From positions 1,240,001 to 1,304,000 of the forward strand of contig NZ_CP014943.1 in NCBI RefSeq assembly GCF_002077175.1: a stretch of 64,000 nucleotides of DNA. The letters run 5' to 3'. Of the stretch, positions 40,827-50,062 are shown piece after piece. Numbering within the stretch: position 1 is the first letter of the stretch; each line of letters starts with the position of its first letter. A program made the position numbers and the translations under genes. The stretch is from Colwellia sp. PAMC 21821 (GTDB taxonomy: Bacteria; Pseudomonadota; Gammaproteobacteria; Enterobacterales; Alteromonadaceae). The notes below the pieces were generated by a model that saw only the letters and a list, made by a program, of their open reading frames with translations, made no database searches and was not told where the DNA came from.

Positions 40827-41795
40827 ATGTTAACGGTTATTGACAAGTTATATCATCAACTCAAATTATCCCCTGCTAACATTGAACAATATGTTCATGG
40901 CGATGTTGCTTGGCGTGTAAGCGCGCCCATTAATGACTTATTGGGTTCAGCTGAAGTAATAAGCAAGTTTTGGCAACCCCTAGTGACTGCCTTACCCGAT
41001 ATAGAACGTAAACCATTTATTAATATTCAAAGCGAATATAACGATAAAGAATGGATTGCAAGTACCGGGTATTTTGTTGGCACATTAAGCCAACCGCTTT
41101 GGGGAATTCCAGCGAACAATAAAACCTTATATTTACGCTATACCGAGCTGGTTGAGCTAGAAGATAACAAAATTAAGCAGTGCTTTATTATTGTAGATTT
41201 TCTTGATGCAATGAACCAAGTTGGCGTTAATCCACTAAGAAAAAGTTTAGGCCATAGTGGCTTAATTATGCCACCAAGCACAATGGACGGCATATTAAGA
41301 GATAAAACTCCCGCACAAGCTGCGAAAAAGTCTGAACAGTTAATACTTGATATGCTTGATGAATTAGGCCGATTCGACGGTAAATCACTATCAAGCATGA
41401 AGTTAGAGAACTTTTGGCACCCAGATTTTATGTGGTACGGCCCAGCGGGTATTGGAACTACTCGCGGCATTGAGGGCTTCAGAAGAGATCACCAAGGGCC
41501 TTTCGTTTTTAGCTTTCCAGACAGAGATGTCGACCATAAAGCTACCTTAGTATCTGACGGTAACTATGTCGCAACAGGTGGTTGGCCTCATATGCATGGT
41601 ACGCATAGCGTAGGAGGTTGGTTAGGCTTACCGCCTTGTAATAAACAGCTATCGTTACGTGTAATGGATATTTGGCGCCGTGAAGGTGATTTACTTAAAG
41701 AAAACTGGGTTGCAATTGATATTATTGATATGTGCATGCAAATGGGTCTAGATGTATTTGCTATGATGAAAGAACAATTAGGTGATAATGCTTAA
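40827..41795 (+). CDS. Double SnoaL/NTF2-fold protein, paralogue B
   Basis: A 322-residue paralogue of A and C with two NTF2-like domains. Domain 1 has FWQPLVTALPDIERKPF and WLGIPA-like PLWGIPANNK. Domain 2 has NFWHPDFMWYGPAGIGTTRGIEGF and GGWLGLPPCNKQLSLRVMDIWRREGD. KENWVAIDIIDMCMQMGLDVF ends the chain. ATG 40827 follows GGAG by six bases; the longer frame uses GTG. Members of a pathway using several related folds may act on successive intermediates or on stereoisomers. Confidence 0.78.
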   Translation: MLTVIDKLYHQLKLSPANIEQYVHGDVAWRVSAPINDLLGSAEVISKFWQPLVTALPDIERKPFINIQSEYNDKEWIASTGYFVGTLSQPLWGIPANNKTLYLRYTELVELEDNKIKQCFIIVDFLDAMNQVGVNPLRKSLGHSGLIMPPSTMDGILRDKTPAQAAKKSEQLILDMLDELGRFDGKSLSSMKLENFWHPDFMWYGPAGIGTTRGIEGFRRDHQGPFVFSFPDRDVDHKATLVSDGNYVATGGWPHMHGTHSVGGWLGLPPCNKQLSLRVMDIWRREGDLLKENWVAIDIIDMCMQMGLDVFAMMKEQLGDNA

Positions 41796-41830
41796 CTATT
41801 GATTAATCAATGAATACTAGTTTTATCAAT

Positions 41831-41861
41831 AAAAAAGGAAGCTTACTAGGCTTCCTTTTTT
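41831..41861. terminator. Rho-independent terminator after paralogue B
   Basis: Arms aaaaaaggaagc (41831-41842) and gcttcctttttt (41850-41861) with a 7-base loop; A and T tracts on both sides would allow action in either direction. Confidence 0.9.
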
Positions 41862-41972
41862 AATATCTTCGATTCATGTGAGCTATTTATTAGAGCTATG
41901 CGTTAAACCTATAAACTAGATCACTAAATTAGTGCACTAATAACACTTATTAATTAAGCCCATATACCTAGC

Positions 41973-42983
41973 TTAACTCGGGTTATTAATTTTGCGACTA
42001 CGCTCTAAAATATCTAAACCTTGCTGCTTTAACCAATAAGGAATATCGATTAACACCCAGTTTTCCATCAATTTATCACCCTCTCGACGATAAACATCAA
42101 CCACTCGCATGTCAGCTCTAATATCTCCCCCGGGTAAACCTAAAAAGCCACCAATAGGTGTACTACTTAAATTTGGCCAACCAAAGAAACAGGCGTAATT
42201 GCCTTCTGCATAACGACAAATATGACCATTAAACACTTTATCTTTTAGCCCTTGCCTAAATGGGTACGAATGCTGCTCTTGAAATTTAGGGATAGTATAA
42301 GTTGCCCCAATACCCGCAGGACCATACCACACCATATCCTTAGCCCATGTTTTTTCTAAAATTTCAGGCGGATAAGTATCGTTGCCTGTTTGATTAAGTT
42401 GAGACAAATCATCAATCATTTGATTGAGTACAGCCATAGTTTTCTCAGCTTCTGCTGGGGCTTTATCGTCTAATTGAATGCCATCATGAGTTCGAGGGCC
42501 AGGATAAATAAATGAATGGCCTGTTGCTTGTGGTAAAGGATTAATACCCACTTGATGCATAACACTAATAATGTCACAGAAAAAACCAGCACGAACAATT
42601 TTTCCGTTTTCTATACAGTTAAAGTCAGCGTAGCGCACCATAGCAACTCGCCCAGAGCGTGGTATGCCTAACCAGTCATTATCAAACTGCACCATAAAGT
42701 GCCCCATACTGGTAACCCAATTAGCACCATCGTTACCACTAACACCGGCCATAAACACATCTTGTCTGCGCTGAATATTTTTAAAGGCATGCATAAAAGG
42801 TTGCCAAAACACTTCATTAATCGCCTGTGGCCCTTTTTGTTCGTTAAATGGATGTACGCCATACCATTGACAATCACTACTCATATATTGAGTCAAAACA
42901 TCGCCAACCGTTTCCGCTGAAGCCTGCTCTAATGCTTGGTAGTACTCCAGTATCAAGTTTTTATTTTTTTGTTCGTTTGTCAT
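41973..42983 (-). CDS. Double SnoaL/NTF2-fold protein, paralogue C
   Basis: This 336-residue protein is the third two-domain paralogue. It has FWQPFMHAFKNIQRRQDVFMAG and DWLGIPRSGRVAMVRYADF in domain 1, and KDMVWYGPAGIGATYTIPKFQEQHSYPF and GGFLGLPGGDIRADMRVVDVYRREGD in domain 2. The basic GTxRGI.GF segment of A and B is changed to ATYTIPKF, so the active pocket differs. MENWVLIDIPYWLKQQGLDIL closes the fold. I start at ATG 42983, six bases from GAGG; ATG 42986 is also possible. It diverges from the symporter gene around an exact operator copy. Confidence 0.78.
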   Translation of the reverse strand: MTNEQKNKNLILEYYQALEQASAETVGDVLTQYMSSDCQWYGVHPFNEQKGPQAINEVFWQPFMHAFKNIQRRQDVFMAGVSGNDGANWVTSMGHFMVQFDNDWLGIPRSGRVAMVRYADFNCIENGKIVRAGFFCDIISVMHQVGINPLPQATGHSFIYPGPRTHDGIQLDDKAPAEAEKTMAVLNQMIDDLSQLNQTGNDTYPPEILEKTWAKDMVWYGPAGIGATYTIPKFQEQHSYPFRQGLKDKVFNGHICRYAEGNYACFFGWPNLSSTPIGGFLGLPGGDIRADMRVVDVYRREGDKLMENWVLIDIPYWLKQQGLDILERSRKINNPS

Positions 42984-43158
42984 CATTAGCCTCAAATATC
43001 AGTACTGTTATAAATTTATAAAATTACACTTTAATTAGCCAGTTATATACCCGTATGTTTATAAATGTTCAGACCAATTCTAGAGTAAGCCTTAATTTAT
43101 TACCTATTTTTTAGATAATATCTGCTTTCATATTATTTTAAACAATGCTATGTTTAAA

Positions 43159-43172
43159 TGACTTCGAAGTCA
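43159..43172. promoter_or_regulatory. Putative LacI-family operator, symporter/paralogue C promoter
   Basis: TGACTTCGAAGTCA is an exact copy of the core at 40,754-40,767. It lies in the divergent gap, 53 bp before the symporter ATG. Confidence 0.78.
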
Positions 43173-43224
43173 ACGATGAATAATGAACAAAAAAAGACTT
43201 CTGTAAAAATAGAGAGAGATAGAT

Positions 43225-44835
43225 ATGACAGAGTTTGGAACGCTTAATTGGACTATTTTAATTGTTTATATTTTGGCAAACCTACTATTAGGTTTTGTTA
43301 TCAGTAAAAAAGTCAGCACCGCTGATGATTTCTATCTAGGACAAAAAACAACCCCTTGGTGGGCTATCGGCATTTCGGTTATTGCCACCTATGTTAGCGC
43401 CATGACATTTTTAGGTGCGCCGGCGTGGGCATACAAAGATGGCTTGTCAGTTATTGCGATACACCTGAATTATCCACTCGTTATTATCGCCGTTATTACC
43501 TTCTTCTTTCCATTTTTCTACAACGCTGGTGTTGCTTCAATATACGAATACCAAGAAAAGCGTTTTGGTAAGAAAGCTCGCGCTTTAGTCTCGGGTATTT
43601 GGTTAATATCGCAAACAATGAGCTCTGCTGCCGTGCTTTATGCTACCTCAATTGTTTTAAGTTATATCACAGGTATTCCAGAAATAACCTCGATTATCAT
43701 TGTAACGATTATTGCGCTTGTCTATACCGTAATGGGTGGAATAACCGCGGTAATTTGGACCGATGTAATTCAATCGGGCATATTATTAATTGGTGCCGGC
43801 ATTATTATGTATGCATTAATAGATAGTAGTACCACCCCGGTAATGGAAAGCCTTGCTCAATTAAAAGCCCAAGGAAAAACCAACCCACTTAACTTTGATT
43901 TCGATTTCAGTAACGTAACAACGGTTTGGTCGGGTATTTTAGCGATGACGCTTTATCATATTACCGTTTATGGTACTAACCAGATGATGGTTCAGCGTAC
44001 CTTAGCGGCTAAAAACATTGGTGATGCGAAAAAATCTTACTTATTAATGGGTTTCTTAGCCTTCTTTGTTTATTTCTTCTTTATTATCATGGGTATATTG
44101 TTCTACAACTATTACGAAGGTAAAACTTTTGAGAATGAAAATACTATAATTTTAGAGTTTGCTTCTCAGTATGGTATGCCAGGCTTAATGGGTATTATTG
44201 CTGCAGCTGTTATGGCGGCGTCAATGTCGAGTTTAGACTCCGCATTCAACTCATTATCTACAGTTTCAACCCTCGATTTTTATAAAAAATACTATAAGCC
44301 AAATGAATCAGATAAACATTATTTGAATGTCTCTCGTGTATTCACTATTTTTTGGGCCGCTATTATCATTTTCCCTGCCATTATGTATCACCTGCATAGT
44401 ACGGGTTCTATTTTAGAAGTGCTGAGTAAAGTTGGTTCTTATTTTGTAGGTGCGCAATTAGGTATGTTTGGTTTAGGTTTTTTCTCTAAACATGCGACAG
44501 AGCGTGGTTTATTAGTAGGTACATTTGTTGGTGTTTTAGCGGTAGCTTACGCCGCTATTTATACCGATATTGCATGGCCTTGGTACGCCGCTATTGGTGC
44601 ATTTGTCAATGTTATAGTAACCATTATTGCCAGTATTGCGATTGATGGAAAACAAAAAGATTACTCTCCATATACCGTTAAAGGTCAAATCAAAGCATTT
44701 GCCGATAGTGGTGCTGCAGAAAAAGAAAACGGCTGGTATTTAGTTCCAGGTAAAGTAGACAAAGTATGTTATTCACTATTTGGTTTCTTTATTTTCACAC
44801 TAGTATTTCTGTTCTCTTTTGAACTATTTATTTAA
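43225..44835 (+). CDS. Sodium/solute symporter, SSS family
   Basis: A 536-residue inner-membrane transporter with about 13-14 helices that takes up an organic solute with Na+. SSS marks are the start LANLLLGFVISKKVSTADDFYLGQKTTPWWAIGISVIATYVSAMTFLGAPAWAY, GGITAVIWTDVIQSGILL and the Na2-site region AAAVMAASMSSLDSAFNSLSTV. The last resembles sugar- and acetate-type members. As it is part of the putative LacI regulon, it probably imports the substrate of this locus after TonB-dependent passage of the outer membrane. It is cotranscribed with the two SnoaL-like genes downstream. Confidence 0.93.
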   Translation: MTEFGTLNWTILIVYILANLLLGFVISKKVSTADDFYLGQKTTPWWAIGISVIATYVSAMTFLGAPAWAYKDGLSVIAIHLNYPLVIIAVITFFFPFFYNAGVASIYEYQEKRFGKKARALVSGIWLISQTMSSAAVLYATSIVLSYITGIPEITSIIIVTIIALVYTVMGGITAVIWTDVIQSGILLIGAGIIMYALIDSSTTPVMESLAQLKAQGKTNPLNFDFDFSNVTTVWSGILAMTLYHITVYGTNQMMVQRTLAAKNIGDAKKSYLLMGFLAFFVYFFFIIMGILFYNYYEGKTFENENTIILEFASQYGMPGLMGIIAAAVMAASMSSLDSAFNSLSTVSTLDFYKKYYKPNESDKHYLNVSRVFTIFWAAIIIFPAIMYHLHSTGSILEVLSKVGSYFVGAQLGMFGLGFFSKHATERGLLVGTFVGVLAVAYAAIYTDIAWPWYAAIGAFVNVIVTIIASIAIDGKQKDYSPYTVKGQIKAFADSGAAEKENGWYLVPGKVDKVCYSLFGFFIFTLVFLFSFELFI

Positions 44836-44852
44836 CAAAACGAGTTAATATT

Positions 44853-45962
44853 ATGAGTTTTAAACTAGATAACAACATCACACAGGTTCATTGGCAGCCT
44901 TTAACTAAGCTGTTAGACCCAACAGGTGCAAAGCAACAAACACTCGCGGGATTTGATGACGAATTCGTTGATATTGTTGATTATATTATTCGTATAACCC
45001 ATCGTATTTGGGAGCAGAAAAATGTTGGCCTGTGCTATAAATATTACAGTGATATTTGCCCTGTTTTCACTTTAGGAGCTTACTCAGAATGCGTTGAGCA
45101 AGTTGTTCAAGGTACCTTAAAAACCATAGCGGCCTTCCCAGACAGAAGCCTTATTGGTGAAAATGTAATTTGGAAAGAAGAAAGCGATGGTACTTATTAT
45201 TCATCGCACCTAATCACCAGTATCATGACGAATACCGGAAACTCTGATTTTGGTTTATCTACAGATAAAACGGGTCGAGTTACCACAATTGCTGATTGTG
45301 TTTGTTTTGAAAACCAAATAGTTAAAGAGTGGCTGGTAAGAGATAATAGTTTCCTGATTAGCCAGTTGGGCATTGACTTAATTGATGCCGCTATTAATTT
45401 CTCAGCGCTACAACCTAATGATACATTTAACGAATGGTATCAAAGTGAATATAACCGAGTCGTTAATACTGAGCATAGAAAAGAGCTTGAGTGCATAAGC
45501 AACAATTGGACTACCGATAACTTTGTGCAAGCTTGGGCACAAACCTTATTCAACCAAAAGCAGTTCTCTACATTAACGCAGTTTTATCATGTAGCCGCAT
45601 CACACCAATGGCCAGGTGGTCGTCAATCGACGGGGCTTGCACAAATTAGTGGTACGCTTATTCAATGGTTATCACAATGTCCTAATGCCAAAATGACCGT
45701 GGACCACACGGCCGTTGTAGGCTTCGACGATAACACTATAGATATCGCTATTAGATGGTCTGTTGCCGGTAACTTTAACCCTCATATTGGCCGTTTAGCG
45801 CAATTAAAAGGTCAACGTTATTTTGTTTTAGGTTGTACTCATCTGCGAGTAAAAAACCAAAAAATAATAAAAGAAGTTACCGTTTTTGACGAAATTGCTT
45901 TATACGCCAATATTATTCGTGAGTCTGGCTGCACTCTCCCTTTATTAGCGCAAGGATCATAG
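44853..45962 (+). CDS. Divergent double SnoaL/NTF2-like protein, paralogue D
   Basis: This 369-residue protein is more distant but keeps the layout of two NTF2-like halves (about 25-175 and 210-365). The first half has IIRITHRIWEQKNVGLCYKYY and PDRSLIGENVIWKEESDGTYYSSHLI, as in ester-cyclase-like SnoaL proteins. The second has VNTEHRKELE..., DHTAVVGFDDNTIDIAIRWSVAGNF. The WYGPAGIG motif of A-C is absent. It starts 17 bp after the symporter stop and ends two bases before paralogue E. It may be the enzyme for the imported substrate, but that is only position-based. Confidence 0.7.
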   Translation: MSFKLDNNITQVHWQPLTKLLDPTGAKQQTLAGFDDEFVDIVDYIIRITHRIWEQKNVGLCYKYYSDICPVFTLGAYSECVEQVVQGTLKTIAAFPDRSLIGENVIWKEESDGTYYSSHLITSIMTNTGNSDFGLSTDKTGRVTTIADCVCFENQIVKEWLVRDNSFLISQLGIDLIDAAINFSALQPNDTFNEWYQSEYNRVVNTEHRKELECISNNWTTDNFVQAWAQTLFNQKQFSTLTQFYHVAASHQWPGGRQSTGLAQISGTLIQWLSQCPNAKMTVDHTAVVGFDDNTIDIAIRWSVAGNFNPHIGRLAQLKGQRYFVLGCTHLRVKNQKIIKEVTVFDEIALYANIIRESGCTLPLLAQGS

Positions 45963-45964
45963 TT

Positions 45965-46828
45965 ATGTTTAATCAACTTATCGAGTTATACACCAAGGGT
46001 GATTTAGCGCAATTATCCGCTAATATTCTCCATAGCACAGCTTGGAAACAACATGACTTTACCGCATATGGAAATATGCAAATCGAGAAGTTATGGCTTA
46101 AAAGTATTGAGCAATTTGGGTTTTTAACCGTAACCGAACGCCAAGAAATTCAAGGTGAGCAGTTTTCAGCACTTTATATCGAATTGTCAGACCAAGTTAA
46201 GAATGAAAAGGTCTCTATTGCCTTTTTCTTTGAGCATAATAATTTACATATTAAAAAGTTACACTGCATTGTAGATACGTTAGCTTTGGCAAAGTTATTA
46301 CAGCAAGATGTTGCTACTATTATTCAAGCATTACCGGCGTCAGATCCCTTATTACTCAGCCAATTTGACCATCAATTACATCCTAAAAGCTATCATGCTA
46401 CACCTGATGACATTACTGAGTTACCAGTTAGCTTGAGAAGTACAGTGAATAAATGGTGGAATATATGGCAAGAAAAGCAACTCGCTAACTTCGATAAAAT
46501 CTATCACAGTAATGCCATAGTAACACTGGCAGGGTTCGGTAAAAATGAAGGTTTTAATCAGCTAAGAAGCTTCCATTTAAAGCTACATAACAGAATGAAT
46601 CGCAGTTATTGCCAATTAGAAAACATAGCCTTTGATGAAGCGAAAAACTCAGTCGCTATTAAGTGGCATGTTGATGGCGACTATATTGATAATGGGGTTA
46701 TTAAGCGCATTAGACTACCGTTTATTTCCATTCTTACTATCAATGAAGAGCTTGTAGTAAAAGAATACTTACAAGCTGACTGGCTAGCACTTTGTAAACA
46801 ATACAAAGTGAATTATCCCTTTGTTTAA
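45965..46828 (+). CDS. Divergent SnoaL/NTF2-like protein, paralogue E
   Basis: The fifth member, 287 residues. The C-terminal half (about 155-285) is a good NTF2-like domain: VNKWWNIWQEKQLANFDKIYHSNAIVTLAGFG and VAIKWHVDGDYIDNG, ending YLQADWLALCKQY. The N-terminal half (NQLIELYTKGDLAQLSANIL...) is a weaker copy. AAGGA lies upstream of its ATG and overlaps the end of D, so the two are translated together. It is the last gene of the symporter operon, before a terminator at 46,887. Confidence 0.65.
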   Translation: MFNQLIELYTKGDLAQLSANILHSTAWKQHDFTAYGNMQIEKLWLKSIEQFGFLTVTERQEIQGEQFSALYIELSDQVKNEKVSIAFFFEHNNLHIKKLHCIVDTLALAKLLQQDVATIIQALPASDPLLLSQFDHQLHPKSYHATPDDITELPVSLRSTVNKWWNIWQEKQLANFDKIYHSNAIVTLAGFGKNEGFNQLRSFHLKLHNRMNRSYCQLENIAFDEAKNSVAIKWHVDGDYIDNGVIKRIRLPFISILTINEELVVKEYLQADWLALCKQYKVNYPFV

Positions 46829-46886
46829 CTAATAATTAAATTCTATCTGAGCTGAAGTAAAACACTACCTCAGCGCTTTAAACATT

Positions 46887-46922
46887 AAGTTACCTTAGCT
46901 AATAGCTTAGGTAACTTTTTTA
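46887..46922 (+). terminator. Rho-independent terminator of the symporter operon
   Basis: A 14-bp stem with one mismatch (aagttaccttagct / agcttaggtaactt) and a run of T after it, about 60 bp past the stop of paralogue E. Confidence 0.85.
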
Positions 46923-47157
46923 TTATCCCAACCATAAAAATCACCCTACTTTTACATCACAAGCTCCAAACCTAAAGCGTATACACAAGCTGCATAGAGC
47001 ACTTAGTATGCTAAGGTAATCCACTCTTTTGATCCCCCTTTAAAGTAGTGTAAATTAATGCCTATTAAAATAAGTTACTCAAAACTGAGGTTTTAAGACA
47101 AGCACTCTCAGGCCGAATAGCACAATCAATTAGATAAAGTCTTAATAGCGACTATTA

Positions 47158-47318
47158 ATACCAATTGAAATAAATAATCGATCATTTTAAGGCGGTTTAA
47201 ATCGTCAATAACTGCGTTGTTTTCAATCCCAATAGCCCGCTATTACTCAATCAAACGCCTTATTCTTGAACAATTTATCCTCGCTTAAAATTGGTCAATA
47301 ACTTATTACATTTGGTAT
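47158..47318. repeat. MITE-like element with terminal inverted repeats
   Basis: The left end ataccaattgaaataa and the reverse complement of the right end (ataccaaatgtaataa) match at 14 of 16 bases. An inner pair (aaggcggttt / aaacgcctt) extends the symmetry. It is about 161 bp long and has no gene, which fits a small non-autonomous element. It lies in the 850-bp gap between the symporter operon and the TonB receptor gene. Confidence 0.6.
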
Positions 47319-47538
47319 AAGGCATTTTACTAGCTTATATTACGTGTATTCGGTGAATTTAATGTAGCCTGTACTGAATAATAGCAGCCCTTGGTCATAG
47401 TCAAAAATACTTCTAAGCTAACGATTAAAATAGCCTTTCAGTTAATCATTTACCTAATCATTGACCTAGCCTTTAACCTTCCTCCTAATCTGGTACATAA
47501 AGTTACAGCGTAACTAAATATCCAAGGGTATTAGGCCG

Positions 47539-47589
47539 TATATACTCAAGCCACTTGAATCCTGCATCTTCAAGTAGCTTGGGTATATA
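47539..47589. repeat. Palindromic intergenic repeat
   Basis: Two 21-bp arms (47539-47559 and 47569-47589) match at 19 positions around a 9-base loop. The string caagctacttgaa resembles a palindrome dispersed in Alteromonadales genomes. It has no open frame. Confidence 0.65.
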
Positions 47590-47622
47590 AACTACTTAAT
47601 GCATCTATTTTTTAGACATAAA

Positions 47623-47648
47623 AAAACCGTAGAAGCATCTACGGTTTT
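47623..47648. terminator. Bidirectional terminator of the TonB receptor gene
   Basis: Arms aaaaccgtaga (47623-47633) and tctacggtttt (47638-47648) with loop agca, flanked by A/T tracts, 30 bp after the receptor stop. Confidence 0.9.
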
Positions 47649-47677
47649 AAATTTAAGCTTTAATAAACTTTGGCAAA

Positions 47678-50062
47678 TTAAAAGGTATATTTAAGACTAG
47701 CACCCCAAGTTCGAGGATCATTCCAGTTAGCTTGTACTGAGTTTATTGGTTTTGCATCAACAAGTTGAGAATGCACAACTGCGCGCGTTAACACTTCTTC
47801 ATCGGTTAAGTTTTTAACAAAGAAGTCCACTTTAACATCATCGTTAATTAACCAGGTTAATCGTGCGTCGATAATGGCATGGGCATCAACTTTAGTTTCA
47901 GGAGTATTAACATCAAAAGCATAATACTCGTCTGAATAAGTTACTTGAATATGCGGAATTAACGCACCGCCGTTACTTAAGCCAAACTCATAGTTTGCCG
48001 CTAAGCCAACCGTGTATTCTGGTGCCATTGCAGGAGCCCAGCCAGCAAAACTAAATTGGCTGTTATTATCATTAATATCCTGACGACCTTCAAAGTTACC
48101 TAATCCTAATAACGGACGTAATTGATCATTACCAACTGCGTAATCATCCGTGAACTCAGCATCTAACCAGGTAAAAGTACCTGTAACCGCTAAATTATCG
48201 ATAGGGTACCATTGCATATCAAGCTCAATACCTTTGGTATCAATACCACCACCATTTTCATAATATTCAAAGCTTTGTGTTGCTCCAGCTTCTACACACT
48301 CTAAAACAGTATCTGTAGAGGTAATGTCGCTACAAGCAACAGCAAATAGTTGAGCTTTTACATCATCATATTCATTAACAAAAGCAGATATATTTAGACG
48401 CATGTCACCATCAAGCAATGTGCTTTTCATACCTATTTCATATGACATAACTTCTTCATTGTCATAAAGAGGATCAGCACCACGGGAAACAACTCGACTA
48501 TCGTTTGCCCCACCCGTTCTTATGCCTGTAGCAGCAGACGCATATAACATTACATCGTCAGTTTGATCAAATTCAATTGCCGCTTTCCACAATACTGCTG
48601 AGTCATCCCAATCTGGAATTGTATCGCCGGTAAATGACTTTTCATCTTTGTTATAACGTAAACCACCCACTAAACGTAAATCGTCAGACAGTTCATAACG
48701 TAGTTGTCCGAAAACTGCAATTGAGTCAGAAGTATGAGGGTCATGATCTGGGTTACCCCAACTAGGGACAACAATTGAATCTGCTACACCATTGCCAGTA
48801 GTATCAGTACTTGACAACCATTCCCAATCAGCTTCTTGATCGAAATAATATAAGCCTGCAATCCACTGCAGTGGACCTTCATGATTTGATGAAACTTGTA
48901 ACTCTGTTGAAATTGTTTTCTGATCATCTTGGCGACCAAAACCGCCAACAAAATCTAAACCACCATCGCTGTAATCGTTATCATAAAACTGCTTACCGCT
49001 TAGCTCTGAATAGTTAGATGTCCATTTAAAGTCAGCTACATCGGTGTACCACTCTAAAATAGCAGTTGCAGAAAATGCCTCTTGTTTATCTAGCGACATT
49101 GCATTTCGATATACATCATAAGGACCTGTATCATTATGCTCTACATCGTCTCGCTGATAAATATGGCCCGGAGTTACGGTTGCATTAGGATTGTAAACAC
49201 CTGGACTAGTTTCAGTAAGTGAGTAACCAGCAATTTGTTGATAACCCCAAATAGCTTCAGAGTTAGCGTCTTTTTTCGAGTAGTCTAATCTAAAAGTTGC
49301 ATTAAAATTATCACTCGGTTCATAACGCGTTATAGAACGCGCATAAAATGAATTTTTTTCACGTAAGTCATCAGAAGGGCCATCTATAACATGATTTTTG
49401 ATATAACCATCATGTCTATCTGAAGCAACAACGATTCGAGTTGCTAAGTCATCCGCTAAAGGAATGTTCAATACACCTTCATAGGCACTGCGATTATATG
49501 CGCCCGTAGTTATTTTAATGTTACCTTCAATTTCATCCATATTAGGACGATTAGTAATAACGTTTATACTACCTGCAAAGGTATTGCGACCATACAAAGT
49601 ACCTTGCGGGCCACGCAATACTTCAATGCGTTCAATATCGACAAAAGCACCCATGCCTGCAGTTGTTGTCGGTACATAAATACCATCTTGGAAAATACCA
49701 ACAATTTGTTCAGCAATACCAGTACCAGCAACACCCACTTCATTCGTTCTAGCACCACGCATGGCAGGTCTAACTTCGCCACCTGAACTACCTACTTTTA
49801 AACCCGGAATAACCTGTTGTAAGCCTGATATATCAATAATTCCTGCGCGTTCGACGTCATCAGCCCCTAATGCAGTAATAGAAGAAGACACCTCTTGAAG
49901 ATCTTGTGATTGACGGTTAGCTGTAACCATTATTCGTTCAATTTTATCAGTGGCTTTCGTGCTTTTTTCTTCTGCTGCAATTGCAGATTGGCTTATACAT
50001 GCATTGACAATAGCTAATGCAATAACCGATTTAACAAGCTTTTTTGATGTAACTGGCTTCAT
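47678..50062 (-). CDS. TonB-dependent outer-membrane receptor
   Basis: A 794-residue outer-membrane channel that pulls a bulky or scarce solute into the periplasm with TonB energy. It has a signal peptide (to about residue 30, SAIAAEE). The TonB-box region is followed by IERIMVTANRQSQDLQEVSSSITAL, and the plug has RGPQGTLYGRNTFAGSINVIT. The barrel fills the rest and ends in the terminal aromatic YTF. It looks like the CirA/FecA-type receptors often paired with catabolic loci in Alteromonadales and sphingomonads. A weak copy of the locus operator lies about 95 bp upstream. The substrate is unknown. Confidence 0.94.
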   Translation of the reverse strand: MKPVTSKKLVKSVIALAIVNACISQSAIAAEEKSTKATDKIERIMVTANRQSQDLQEVSSSITALGADDVERAGIIDISGLQQVIPGLKVGSSGGEVRPAMRGARTNEVGVAGTGIAEQIVGIFQDGIYVPTTTAGMGAFVDIERIEVLRGPQGTLYGRNTFAGSINVITNRPNMDEIEGNIKITTGAYNRSAYEGVLNIPLADDLATRIVVASDRHDGYIKNHVIDGPSDDLREKNSFYARSITRYEPSDNFNATFRLDYSKKDANSEAIWGYQQIAGYSLTETSPGVYNPNATVTPGHIYQRDDVEHNDTGPYDVYRNAMSLDKQEAFSATAILEWYTDVADFKWTSNYSELSGKQFYDNDYSDGGLDFVGGFGRQDDQKTISTELQVSSNHEGPLQWIAGLYYFDQEADWEWLSSTDTTGNGVADSIVVPSWGNPDHDPHTSDSIAVFGQLRYELSDDLRLVGGLRYNKDEKSFTGDTIPDWDDSAVLWKAAIEFDQTDDVMLYASAATGIRTGGANDSRVVSRGADPLYDNEEVMSYEIGMKSTLLDGDMRLNISAFVNEYDDVKAQLFAVACSDITSTDTVLECVEAGATQSFEYYENGGGIDTKGIELDMQWYPIDNLAVTGTFTWLDAEFTDDYAVGNDQLRPLLGLGNFEGRQDINDNNSQFSFAGWAPAMAPEYTVGLAANYEFGLSNGGALIPHIQVTYSDEYYAFDVNTPETKVDAHAIIDARLTWLINDDVKVDFFVKNLTDEEVLTRAVVHSQLVDAKPINSVQANWNDPRTWGASLKYTF

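Noticed and set aside
47100..47600. Small protein genes in the gap before the TonB receptor
   Set aside because: The gap is explained by a MITE-like element, a palindrome and terminators; no frame has a good ribosome site.
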